A stretch of 8,325 nt of DNA from Xanthobacteraceae bacterium (GTDB lineage: Bacteria > Pseudomonadota > Alphaproteobacteria > Rhizobiales > Xanthobacteraceae). The notes beneath the pieces are model-generated. The model saw nothing but the letters and a program-made list of their open reading frames with translations, ran no database searches and was not told the DNA's origin. How positions within the stretch are numbered: position 1 is the stretch's first letter; each line of letters starts with the position of its first letter. Positions 1 to 6,703 of the stretch are shown one piece after another. Both the position numbers and the translations under genes were made by a program. The stretch is from contig JASHVC010000496.1 in the NCBI GenBank assembly GCA_030039655.1, forward strand, positions 1-8,325, in the 5' to 3' direction.

Positions 1-210
1 TGGTTTTTCCGCAGGGGGCGGCTGCGCCGGAAACTCGCTCCGCACAGGCACGCTCGCCGGGGCTTGCGCTGGCGGATACTGGCCCGTGCCATTGGCGGAC
101 GGCGGTTGAGCGTCCTCCGCAACCGCAATCGCTGCCGGCACGATCAGCGCCGCCAACAGCCAAGCGGCGCCAAGCGGCCAAAGCACCTTTGGCCTTCCCG
201 CAACTGTCAT
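1..210 (-). CDS. Secreted proline-rich protein of unknown function, N-terminal part only
   Basis: The reading frame is open from a start codon at 208-210 to the left edge, giving 70 residues without a stop. The first 31 residues look like a signal peptide: a short basic start (MTVAGRPK), a hydrophobic stretch rich in Leu/Ala/Ile, then an AVA/ED site that fits signal peptidase I cleavage after residue 31. The visible mature part is low in complexity and rich in Pro, Ala and Gln (for example PAQPPPAEK), as in linkers of periplasmic or envelope proteins. An in-frame ATG at 235-237 would add nine residues (MTGDSESLT). Neither start has a strong ribosome binding site; the shorter one gives a more usual signal-peptide n-region. 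The family cannot be told from this fragment. The gene follows dedA on the same strand, but a possible terminator lies between them. Confidence 0.6.
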   Translation of the reverse strand, partial: MTVAGRPKVLWPLGAAWLLAALIVPAAIAVAEDAQPPSANGTGQYPPAQAPASVPVRSEFPAQPPPAEKP

Positions 211-328
211 GGTCAAGCTTTCGCTGTCGCCCGTCATCGTCGCGCCGCGACTTTGTCTCGACAGAATTAAGGGCCGCCGCCCCATCCCGGCCACAAATTA
301 CCCCCGCGAATTGGGCGGCAGCAAGGTC

Positions 329-358
329 AAAATGTGGGCCTGCACTAAACGCACAGGC
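329..358 (-). terminator. Possible intrinsic terminator after the DedA gene
   Basis: Read on the minus strand, GCCTGTGC (358-351), loop GTTTA, and GTGCAGGC (345-338) form an 8-bp stem that includes two G-U pairs. A short run of four T residues follows at 332-329, after the bases CCACA. The hairpin starts about 20 nt beyond the DedA stop codon, as expected for a terminator. The T run is short and offset, so termination may be weak. Confidence 0.4.
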
Positions 359-376
359 TGCCGAACGGCCCAGACC

Positions 377-1012
377 TCACCGCTTGGCGCGGCGGATCTC
401 GCGCAATCGCGACCAGATGAACCACACAAAGCCCGCAAGAAGGACAACGGCGATGACGGCGTCGAAATCGTGGAAGAGTTTGCGCAAGGTTGGATCACTG
501 TCCCAGCGCGCGCCGAGCACCATGCCCACGTAGGCGAGCGCAAAGCACCACGGCCACGAGCCGATGAACGAGTAGATCTGAAATTTCATCATCGGCATTC
601 GCGCCAAGCCCGCCGGAAAGGAAATGAAAGTCCGGATCACCGGAAGCAAACGACCGATGAAAACGGTGATGGCTCCGTAGCGGGCAAAGAAATGCTCGGC
701 GCGCTCAAGTTCCGTATGGGTCACGAGCACGTAGGAGCCCCAGCGCTCGAACGCCGGCCGGCCGCCCTTCGCGGCCACGACGTAGGCAATGGTCGAGCCG
801 ATGTTGCAGCCGATCGCCCCGGCCGTCGCTGCGCCGACGAGACTGAATTGACCAACCGAAATCAGATACCCGGCGAACGGCATGATGACCTCGGACGGCA
901 GCGGGATGCACGCCGACTCGATCGCCATGAGAATGACGACACCGCCGTATCCCATCGCCGAGATCACCGCGACGATAAAGGACGCGAGCATCGAAATGAT
1001 GTGATCGAGCAT
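377..1012 (-). CDS. DedA family (SNARE-associated/VTT domain) inner-membrane protein
   Basis: This 211-residue integral membrane protein belongs to the DedA superfamily, whose members are linked to flipping of undecaprenyl phosphate or other lipids and to envelope homeostasis. Two family hallmarks are visible: ESACIPLPSE at residues 32-41, with PFAG just after, and GRLLPVIRT at 120-128 followed by FPAG. These correspond to the two re-entrant loops with conserved Glu and Arg. Hydrophobic segments lie near residues 8-30, 45-80, 113-135, 145-167 and 184-200, and the tail is basic (RLREIRRAKR), consistent with a cytoplasmic C-terminus. The length is usual for the family. The ATG at 1010-1012 is preferred over an upstream TTG at 1046-1048, because the latter falls in a hairpin and its added residues do not look like the family. 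No strong ribosome binding site is seen. The exact lipid substrate cannot be assigned. Confidence 0.92.
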   Translation of the reverse strand: MLDHIISMLASFIVAVISAMGYGGVVILMAIESACIPLPSEVIMPFAGYLISVGQFSLVGAATAGAIGCNIGSTIAYVVAAKGGRPAFERWGSYVLVTHTELERAEHFFARYGAITVFIGRLLPVIRTFISFPAGLARMPMMKFQIYSFIGSWPWCFALAYVGMVLGARWDSDPTLRKLFHDFDAVIAVVLLAGFVWFIWSRLREIRRAKR

Positions 1013-1030
1013 CGCTAAACTTTGCTGAGA

Positions 1031-1047
1031 TGCGGGCAAAGCCCGCA
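1031..1047 (-). promoter_or_regulatory. Perfect 7-bp hairpin in the hisE-DedA gap
   Basis: TGCGGGC-TTT-GCCCGCA on the minus strand forms a perfect 7-bp GC-rich stem with a 3-nt loop. It sits 11 nt after the hisE stop and ends 18 nt before the DedA start. No T run follows, so it is not a normal intrinsic terminator. It could stabilise an upstream mRNA 3' end, be a processing site, or be chance in GC-rich DNA. Confidence 0.4.
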
Positions 1048-1058
1048 AACGGGGGAGA

Positions 1059-1439
1059 TCAGTGACGCTTACGCACGCGCCGGCCTTCGAGCACGACGAT
1101 CTTGCGGCGCGCGTTGTCCTCTAGGGGCTTCTTGGGAACCTTCTCGGCAATCCCAAGCAGCCGTTCGCGCCGGTCCATCTCCTTCCACACGTCTTCCGGC
1201 CGGATGCCGGCGGCGACCCAAAGGACGACCAGATTATAGAGCAGATCGGCGCTCTCTTTGACGACCGAGTCGCGGTCGCCGTTCATGGCGTCGATCACTA
1301 CCTCCACCGCCTCTTCGGCGAGCTTCTTGGCCATCTTGCTGCGGCCCGAACGCAGCAGCCGGGCCGTCCGCGAGGTCGACGGATCGTCGTGGCGGCTGGC
1401 AAGTACTGCTTGGTGCAGGCGTGTGATCGAATCAGTCAT
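1059..1439 (-). CDS. hisE: Phosphoribosyl-ATP pyrophosphatase (HisE-type, MazG-like fold)
   Basis: HisE hydrolyses phosphoribosyl-ATP to phosphoribosyl-AMP and pyrophosphate, the second step of histidine synthesis, in the cytoplasm. The 126-residue protein shows the fold's metal-binding pattern: EEAVE at residues 42-46 and ESAD at 62-65, followed by LLYNLVVLW. The upstream TSRTARLLRSG and KMAKKLAEE also match the family. A basic tail after about residue 103, ending RRVRKRH, makes it longer than a core HisE domain, which is about 90-110 residues. The ATG at 1437-1439 fits where homologues begin. An in-frame ATG at 1503-1505 overlaps the putA stop and would add 22 residues; it has an AGG just upstream and cannot be excluded. 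No other his gene is visible, so this may be a paralogue outside the his operon with a house-cleaning role. Co-transcription with putA is likely (62-bp gap). Confidence 0.85.
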   Translation of the reverse strand: MTDSITRLHQAVLASRHDDPSTSRTARLLRSGRSKMAKKLAEEAVEVVIDAMNGDRDSVVKESADLLYNLVVLWVAAGIRPEDVWKEMDRRERLLGIAEKVPKKPLEDNARRKIVVLEGRRVRKRH

Positions 1440-1501
1440 GGGGGCCGGAGAATACCGCGATCTTGTCGCGATTGCGTTAATTCCGGCCCGGTGTGGGTCA
1501 C

Positions 1502-4500
1502 TCACTCATCCTGCGCCAAGAGACTCGCGTTGCCGCCAGCGGCGGCGGTGTTGACGGTCAGCACTTGCTCGGTGGCGAAGCGGCGGAGGTAATTGGGCCC
1601 ACCCGCTTTGGGGCCGGTGCCGGACAGTCGCGCACCGCCGAACGGCTGCGTGCCGACCACAGCGCCGATTATGTTCCGATTAACGTAAATATTCCCGTTG
1701 GCGAGCCGCGCGACGATGCGATCAACCGTCAGATCGATGCGCGAGTGGATGCCGAGCGTGAGCGCGGTTCCGTTGCTCGCAATGCCATCGAGCAGCGCGT
1801 CGAGCGCATCGACGCGCCAGCAAACGACATGAAGCACCGGGCCGAACACCTCTTCCATGAGATCGCCAGCGCGGTCGAGTTCGATGATGGCCGGCGCCAC
1901 GTAAGTGCCACCGCTTGGCAGGGCGCGATCTCGATCCCAGCGGAAACGCACGCGGCCCGCGCGTTCCTTGGCGGCGACCCAAGTGTCCAGCTTGGACTTG
2001 GCGTCGGCGTCGATGATCGGGCCCACATGGGTTGAGGGCTCGCGCGGATCGCCGAGTTTCAGTTCGCGCGCCGCGCCCATGAGCATGTCGAGCACACGCT
2101 CGGCCACATCCTCCTGCAGGCAGAGCAAGCGCAGCGCCGAGCAGCGCTGACCGGCGGAACGGAACGACGATGTGACAACGTCGTCCACCACCTGCTCGGG
2201 CAGCGCCGTCGCATCGACGATCGTGGCGTTGATGCCGCCGGTCTCGGCAATCAGCGGTACGATGGGCCCGCTTTTCGCGGCAAGCGATTGACTGATGGTG
2301 CGGCCGACTTCCGTCGAGCCCGTAAAGACGACGCCGGCGACGCGCGGATCGGCGACAAGGCTGGCGCCGACCTTGCCGTCGCCGAGCACGAGCTGCAGCG
2401 CCGTCGGCGGAACGCCGGCTTCATGCAGCAGCGCCACGGCGCGCGCGGCGACGAGTGGCGTCTGCTCGGCGGGCTTGGCGACCACGGCGTTGCCGGCGAC
2501 GAGCGCAGCGGTGACCTGACCGAGAAAAATGGCGAGGGGAAAGTTCCATGGGCTGATGCAAACAAAGACGCCGCGGCCGCGATAACGCAACACGTTGCTC
2601 TCGCCGGTCGGCCCGGGCATCGGCGCATCGGCAAGGGCGCTGCGTGCTTGCGCGGCGTAGTAGCGGCAGTAATCGATCGCCTCGCGCCACTCGGCGAGTG
2701 CATCGTCGAGGGTCTTGCCGCCTTCGGTCTGCAACAAAGCAAGCAAATTGCCGCGATGGGCTTCAAGCTGTTCGGCCGCACGCTCGAGCGCTGCTGCGCG
2801 TTCGCCGACCGGCGTCGCGGCCCAAGCGGAAAATCCGGCCGCTGCTGCCGCCATCGCGGCCGCCGCCGTCGTGACTTCGGCTTCGCGCACGGAGCCGACC
2901 GGACGACCGTCGATCGGTGACAGCACCGGACGCTCGATACCGGCGCGCGCGACGCCGTCGATGAGCGGCGCAGCCGTAACGGGGCCCGCGGCACCGGCGA
3001 GCGCCTCGTCGACGAGCGCATCGAGGCTCACGCGCTCGCCGAACTCGACGCCGGCCGAGTTGCGGCGCTCCGGCGCGTAGAGATCGAGCGGCAATGGAAT
3101 GTGCGGATTGCGCGCGTCACGCGGACCGGCGATGCGGCTCTGCGGCCGGCGCAATATTTGCTCGATCGGCACGCTCGGATCAGCGGCGACAGAAACGAAG
3201 GATGAGTTGGCGCCGTTTTCCAGAAGCCGCCGCACCAGATAGGCGAGGAGATCGCGATGCCCGCCGACCGGAGCGTAGATACGGCAGGCGACCTCGGGCA
3301 ATTCGGCGAGCAGCTCCGCGTAGAGCGCCTCGCCCATGCCGTGCAGGCGCTGGAACTCGAAACCATCAACGCCGCCCGCGTCTTCGATGACGCTGGCTAC
3401 GGTGAGCGCATTGTGAGTGGCGAATTGCGGAAACAGACGCGGGCGCGCGGCGAGCAGTTGGCGCACGCAGGCCATGTAGCAAAGATCCGTCATGGCTTTG
3501 CGGGTGAACACCGGATAATCAGGAAGCCCGCGCTCCTGCGCGCGTTTGACTTCCGTGTCCCAGTACGCGCCCTTCACCAAGCGCACCGTCATCCGCCGCC
3601 CGGTGGCTTTGGCCGCCTGCTCGACCCAATCGATCACGGCCGGCCCACGCTTCTGATAAGCCTGTACGGCGATGCCAAATCCCTCCCAGTCGCGCGAGCG
3701 AGCGAGCGAGGCATCGGCTAGGACGGCGCCGATCACGTCGAGCGATAATTCCAGCCGATCCGCCTCCTCGGCATCGACCGTGAACTGAAGATCGCGCGCG
3801 GCGGCCATGCCCGCCAGCGCAACGACCCGGGGCACAAGTTCACGCAACACGCGCTGGCGCGAGATCGCTTCGTAGCGCGGATGCAGCGCCGACAGCTTCA
3901 CCGAAATGCCCGGCCGCCCGGGCAGCGGAGCGTTGCCGGCATGATCGCCGATCGCCGCGATCGCGTTCGCATAGGCTTGAGAATATTTCTCGGCATCGCC
4001 GGCGGTACGGGCGCCCTCGCCCAACATGTCGAACGAGTAGCGGAAATCGGAATGGCTGCGAGCGCGCGCCAACGCCTCGTCGATGGTCTGGCCAAGAACG
4101 AAATGCGAGCCGATGAGCCGCATGGCCTGCCGTGTCGCCGCGCGCATGGCCGGCAGGCCGAGGCGGCGCACGATAGCGTCGAGGATGTTCTCCGGCGTCT
4201 CGCCCGGATGAATGACGCGTGCGGCGACACCCAGGGTCCAGGCCGAGGCTGAAACCAAAATCGCGTTGGATTTTATATCGCTGTCGAACCAGCGGCCGGC
4301 AGCGAGCTTGTCCTCGATCAGGCGGTCGGCCGTCGCGGCATCCGGTACGCGCAGCAGCGCCTCCGCCAGCACCATCAACGCGAGGCCTTCTTTGGTCGAG
4401 AGCGAATAGGCGTGGAGAAAATCCTCAACGCCGCCGAGACCGCGCGCCTTGGCGCGGATCGCCTCGACGAGCTTGCGCGCGCGCGCATCTATGCGACCTT

Positions 4501-4609
4501 CGGCGGCGCTGTCGCGCCCAGCTTGGGCGAGGAAGTGCGCCGCCGGCTCTTCGTCCGGCGGAGCGTAGGGTGCCTGAAAGGCCGCAAGCCTGACACCAGG
4601 CGCATTCAT
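1502..4609 (-). CDS. putA: Bifunctional proline dehydrogenase / L-glutamate-gamma-semialdehyde dehydrogenase PutA
   Basis: PutA oxidises proline to glutamate in two steps with channelling: an FAD-dependent proline dehydrogenase, then an NAD-dependent aldehyde dehydrogenase. The 1035-residue protein has an N-terminal helical arm, a PRODH barrel (about 180-490) and an ALDH domain (about 540-1015). PRODH motifs are VRLVKGAYWD (Lys346, Asp351), FATHNALTV, EFQRLHGMGE, YAPVGGH and RRLLEN at 460-465, which binds the proline carboxylate. ALDH motifs are SPWNFP (686-691, Asn689), FTGSTEVGR, ETGG (Glu789) and GQRCSA with catalytic Cys823; the 34-residue Glu-Cys spacing is normal. No N-terminal ribbon-helix-helix domain is present, so this form should not repress its own gene. 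It resembles the short Bradyrhizobium-type PutA, recalled as about 1000 residues. The start at 4607-4609 has GGGAGGA (4628-4622) 12 nt upstream. The gene lies 43 bp after an SRPBCC gene and may be read with it. Confidence 0.97.
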   Translation of the reverse strand: MNAPGVRLAAFQAPYAPPDEEPAAHFLAQAGRDSAAEGRIDARARKLVEAIRAKARGLGGVEDFLHAYSLSTKEGLALMVLAEALLRVPDAATADRLIEDKLAAGRWFDSDIKSNAILVSASAWTLGVAARVIHPGETPENILDAIVRRLGLPAMRAATRQAMRLIGSHFVLGQTIDEALARARSHSDFRYSFDMLGEGARTAGDAEKYSQAYANAIAAIGDHAGNAPLPGRPGISVKLSALHPRYEAISRQRVLRELVPRVVALAGMAAARDLQFTVDAEEADRLELSLDVIGAVLADASLARSRDWEGFGIAVQAYQKRGPAVIDWVEQAAKATGRRMTVRLVKGAYWDTEVKRAQERGLPDYPVFTRKAMTDLCYMACVRQLLAARPRLFPQFATHNALTVASVIEDAGGVDGFEFQRLHGMGEALYAELLAELPEVACRIYAPVGGHRDLLAYLVRRLLENGANSSFVSVAADPSVPIEQILRRPQSRIAGPRDARNPHIPLPLDLYAPERRNSAGVEFGERVSLDALVDEALAGAAGPVTAAPLIDGVARAGIERPVLSPIDGRPVGSVREAEVTTAAAAMAAAAAGFSAWAATPVGERAAALERAAEQLEAHRGNLLALLQTEGGKTLDDALAEWREAIDYCRYYAAQARSALADAPMPGPTGESNVLRYRGRGVFVCISPWNFPLAIFLGQVTAALVAGNAVVAKPAEQTPLVAARAVALLHEAGVPPTALQLVLGDGKVGASLVADPRVAGVVFTGSTEVGRTISQSLAAKSGPIVPLIAETGGINATIVDATALPEQVVDDVVTSSFRSAGQRCSALRLLCLQEDVAERVLDMLMGAARELKLGDPREPSTHVGPIIDADAKSKLDTWVAAKERAGRVRFRWDRDRALPSGGTYVAPAIIELDRAGDLMEEVFGPVLHVVCWRVDALDALLDGIASNGTALTLGIHSRIDLTVDRIVARLANGNIYVNRNIIGAVVGTQPFGGARLSGTGPKAGGPNYLRRFATEQVLTVNTAAAGGNASLLAQDE

Positions 4610-4621
4610 GGCACCAATCTA

Positions 4622-4647
4622 TCCTCCCGCGTGAAGGCTAGGGAGGG
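4622..4647 (-). promoter_or_regulatory. putA ribosome binding site inside a possible hairpin
   Basis: On the minus strand, CCTCCC (4646-4641) is followed after 12 nt by GGGAGG (4628-4623), so a 6-bp GC-rich stem can form in the short gap between the SRPBCC stop (TAA, 4655-4653) and putA. The 3' arm is the putA Shine-Dalgarno sequence GGGAGGA. The stem would hide the ribosome binding site unless it is opened, for example by ribosomes finishing the upstream gene. No T run follows, so it is not a terminator. The pairing is visible in the sequence; the regulatory role is inferred. Confidence 0.45.
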
Positions 4648-4652
4648 GCGGA

Positions 4653-5135
4653 TTACGCAGGGAGCGCCAGAAAGGCCCGCAGCTTGTCGACGCTCTGCGT
4701 CCAGCCGGCCTCCATCCTCTGCAGATGGGCCGCGGCATGCTCGACGGCCGCGACCGCTTTCGTGTGAAGCGTCATTTTGGTCTTGCCGCCTTCATCGGCA
4801 AACGTCACCGTCGTGAGGCCTTCCAGCAGATGCCTTCCCGCCGCGTCGACGCCGATGCTGGTGAACACCAGCCGCTCCAGCGCGACGAGTTCGCGAATTT
4901 GACCCTTCATCGGATACACAGTTCCGTCGGGCGCGCGCATATGCACGCGCAGCATTCCGCCGACCCGTGCGTCCATCTCGCAGACCGGGTTGGTGAAGCT
5001 TTTCGGGCCCCACCACTGGGCTAGATGTTTGGCATCGGTCCAAGCCTTGAACACCAGCTCTCGCGGTGCATTGAACACCCGCGTGATCGTGAGCTCGCGC
5101 TCGGCAAGCGGCTTCGTTTGAGCTGCAACGGCCAT
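4653..5135 (-). CDS. SRPBCC / AHSA1-like domain protein (third copy of the array)
   Basis: This is a 160-residue cytoplasmic protein of the SRPBCC (START/Bet v 1-like) superfamily, AHSA1 branch. Such proteins form a helix-grip pocket for a hydrophobic ligand; the ligand here is unknown. Typical features are TRVFNAPRELVFKAWTD at residues 18-34, then WWGPKSF (41-47), MDARVGG (54-60), a central beta-sheet, and a long C-terminal helix beginning near HLQRMEAGWTQSVDKL (137-152). The start at 5133-5135 is well placed, with GAGGAGA at 5147-5141 ending 5 nt upstream. It follows the VOC gene after 28 bp and is the last gene of the alternating SRPBCC/VOC array before putA. It shares the N-terminal [FN]DAPR[DE]LV pattern with the copies at 5693-6202 and 6704-7210, so the three are paralogues, though clearly diverged. 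Confidence 0.93.
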   Translation of the reverse strand: MAVAAQTKPLAERELTITRVFNAPRELVFKAWTDAKHLAQWWGPKSFTNPVCEMDARVGGMLRVHMRAPDGTVYPMKGQIRELVALERLVFTSIGVDAAGRHLLEGLTTVTFADEGGKTKMTLHTKAVAAVEHAAAHLQRMEAGWTQSVDKLRAFLALPA

Positions 5136-5163
5136 AGGCGTCTCCTCACATTATTCGTTCGGC

Positions 5164-5664
5164 TCAAGCGTGGCCGGCGTAAGCCTGTTTCAGTTCCGCG
5201 ATATCGAACTTCTTCATTTTCAGGACCGCATTCATGACGCGCTCCCCCTTCGCGCCATCCGCGTCGGTCATCATCTGCGGCAAGGCTGAAGGCACGACTT
5301 GCCAGGACAGGCCGAATTTGTCCTTCAGCCAGCCGCACGGGCCTTCCTTGCCGCCGGCGGAGAGCTTGCTCCAGAAATAATCGATCTCGGCCTGGGTCTC
5401 GCACATCACCTGGAACGACACCGCTTCATCGAACTTGAACTGCGGGCCGCCATTGAGCGCCGTGAACACCTGCCCGTCGATCTCAAACTCGACGACCATG
5501 ACCGAGCCAGCTTCCTTGCCGTGCACTTCGCGGCCCGCCTTGCCGTAACGGCTGACGTGCCTGATCCGAGAATTGTCGAAGATCGACGTATAGAACTTCG
5601 CCGCATCCTCGGCCTCGGTGTCGAACCACAGGCACGGCGTAATTTTTTGCTTGATGGAGGCCAT
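5164..5664 (-). CDS. VOC family protein, 3-dmu-9_3-mt (PhnB-like) type
   Basis: This 166-residue protein belongs to the vicinal oxygen chelate (glyoxalase/bleomycin resistance) superfamily, in the group named 3-demethylubiquinone-9 3-methyltransferase-like. That name comes from an old annotation, and methyltransferase activity should not be assumed. Hallmarks are ITPCLWFDTEAEDAAKFYTS (residues 8-27), EFEIDGQVFTALNGGPQFKF (59-78), a second half-repeat with VSFQVMCETQAEIDYFW (82-98), CGWLKDKFGLSWQVVP (110-125), and a C-terminal VMNAVLKMKKFDIAELKQA (143-161). The length is usual. The ATG at 5662-5664 has AAGGAG (5676-5671) six nt upstream, an excellent ribosome binding site. It sits between two SRPBCC genes with 28-bp gaps on both sides, so it is surely co-transcribed with them. 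Its substrate is unknown. Confidence 0.93.
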   Translation of the reverse strand: MASIKQKITPCLWFDTEAEDAAKFYTSIFDNSRIRHVSRYGKAGREVHGKEAGSVMVVEFEIDGQVFTALNGGPQFKFDEAVSFQVMCETQAEIDYFWSKLSAGGKEGPCGWLKDKFGLSWQVVPSALPQMMTDADGAKGERVMNAVLKMKKFDIAELKQAYAGHA

Positions 5665-5692
5665 GACTCTCTCCTTGGGTTGCGCGGCCGCA

Positions 5693-6202
5693 TCAGTTTG
5701 CGTTCGCCAGGTAGGCGGCGAGCCGTTCGAACGTGCCGCTCCAGCCCTGGCTCATGCCGTCGCGCGCCGCATCGAACGTCTTTTTCTCCTCGGCTGTGGC
5801 ATTGAGCGGCGACCAGCGAAGGGTGAGGCTGGTCTTTGCGCCCGGAGCCTCTTCGAGAGTGACGGTGGTGAGGAGTTCGAGCGGCCACGTCGGACTCAAC
5901 GGATGGCGCGTGAGGCCGCCCGCCTCGTCCGAGAAGGAATGCACCCACACCAAGCGTTGCGGCGGAACGATTTCGCGATAGACGAACTTCGCCCACATGA
6001 CGCGCCCGCTCGGGTCGCGCATGGCGCCGTGATAGGTGCCGCCAACCCGAAAATCCATCTTCGAGGCGACAATGACCGATCCCTTCGGACCGAACCACTC
6101 GTTCATCCGCTCCGGTTCCGCGAAGCACTTCCACACCAGATCGCGCTGCGCGTCGAACACCCGCGAAATGACAAAGTCGGCGCGTTCGGTTGCGGCAAGC
6201 AT
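5693..6202 (-). CDS. SRPBCC / AHSA1-like domain protein (second copy)
   Basis: This 169-residue protein has the helix-grip fold of the AHSA1 branch. Visible family features are ISRVFDAQRDLVWKCFAEPE (residues 12-31), WFGPKG (36-41), MDFRVGGTY (49-57), a MRDPSGRVMW turn (61-70), YREIVPPQRLVWVHSF (75-90), and a C-terminal GMSQGWSGTFERLAAYL helix (149-165) that closes the pocket. The insert with GGLTRHPLSPTWPLEL (95-110) is longer than in its two neighbours. The chosen start at 6200-6202 has GGAGGGG just upstream with good spacing. An in-frame ATG at 6212-6214 overlaps the region before that site and is less likely, and a still longer open frame back to 6310 overlaps the upstream VOC gene. The gap to that gene is 40 bp. 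The ligand is unknown; the duplicate copies suggest related but different small molecules. Confidence 0.92.
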   Translation of the reverse strand: MLAATERADFVISRVFDAQRDLVWKCFAEPERMNEWFGPKGSVIVASKMDFRVGGTYHGAMRDPSGRVMWAKFVYREIVPPQRLVWVHSFSDEAGGLTRHPLSPTWPLELLTTVTLEEAPGAKTSLTLRWSPLNATAEEKKTFDAARDGMSQGWSGTFERLAAYLANAN

Positions 6203-6242
6203 CGTCCCCTCCATTTGCTTCGCGTTACTGATGCCCGCCGGC

Positions 6243-6647
6243 TCAATGAGGGCCGAGGACCATCCAGCCGACGCCGAACTTGTCCGAACACATGCCGAAT
6301 CGGGAAGCAAAGAACGTCTTCGCCATCGGCATATTTACTTTGCCGCCTTCAGCCAGCGCATTGAATATGCGTTCGGCGTCCGCCTCGCTGGTGGCGCTGA
6401 GCGCCAGCGCGATGCCGTGGAAATTTGGGCTGCCGGTGCAGCGTCCGTCGGACATCAGGAGTTGCGTGTCGCCGGCACGAACCGCGGCATGCATGACCTT
6501 GTCGCCACTACCTGGCGACATCATCGATTGGTCTGGCGCCTCCTTGAAGCGCATGAGCATGTCGACCTTGGCGCCAATCGCCTTCTTGTAGAACTCGATC
6601 GCTTCATCACAGCGGCCTTCGAACGACAGATACGGTTGCACTTGCAT
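6243..6647 (-). CDS. VOC family protein, PhnB/YjdN-like
   Basis: This 134-residue protein belongs to the VOC superfamily, in the PhnB/YjdN-like group of glyoxalase-fold proteins of mostly unknown function. The match rests on VQPYLSFEGRCDEAIEFYKK (residues 3-22), DKVMHAAVRAGDTQLLMSDG (49-68), and a second half with ATSEADAERIFNALAEGGKV (85-104), FFASRFGMCSDKFGVGWMV (112-130). The two halves follow the beta-alpha-beta-beta-beta repeat of the fold. The length is usual. A direct role in phosphonate use is not supported, because no phn genes are present. The start at 6645-6647 has AGGAAGG about 6 nt upstream. It lies 56 bp after the first SRPBCC gene and 40 bp before the second. It is clearly different from the VOC gene at 5164-5664, so the two are not a recent duplication. 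Confidence 0.93.
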   Translation of the reverse strand: MQVQPYLSFEGRCDEAIEFYKKAIGAKVDMLMRFKEAPDQSMMSPGSGDKVMHAAVRAGDTQLLMSDGRCTGSPNFHGIALALSATSEADAERIFNALAEGGKVNMPMAKTFFASRFGMCSDKFGVGWMVLGPH

Positions 6648-6703
6648 GGCTGACCTTCCTTCTTTGAATTACCGAGTATACGTCTTGATAAGCTGAGCCG
6701 TTG

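Noticed and set aside
238..337. Possible promoter for the left-edge secreted protein
   Set aside because: TTGCTG and TAATTT with an 18-bp gap can be picked out on the minus strand, but both boxes match poorly, so no promoter is annotated.
209..1018. Long plus-strand open frame of 269 codons opposite the DedA gene
   Set aside because: It mirrors the DedA coding sequence, which has clear family motifs. The predicted product is Arg/His/Asp-rich and resembles no protein, as expected for an antisense frame in GC-rich DNA.
1493..2035. Plus-strand open frame of 180 codons opposite the 3' part of putA
   Set aside because: It lies inside the putA ALDH coding region and has no recognisable domain or ribosome binding site. 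Other long frames within putA (for example 2251-3021 on the minus strand and 2288-2920 on the plus strand) are low-complexity shadows as well.
4412..4816. Plus-strand open frame across the putA start and the SRPBCC end
   Set aside because: It overlaps two well-supported minus-strand genes, and its product is basic and low in complexity.
5406..6134. Minus-strand open frame of 242 codons spanning the end of one SRPBCC gene and the start of a VOC gene
   Set aside because: It is out of frame with two genes that have clear families and good ribosome binding sites. The product is Arg/Ser-rich, typical of a GC-driven shadow.
6671..6690. Short palindrome GTATAC in the gap between the first SRPBCC and VOC genes
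   Set aside because: It is a 6-bp palindrome without a longer stem, T run or second copy; chance is a sufficient explanation.
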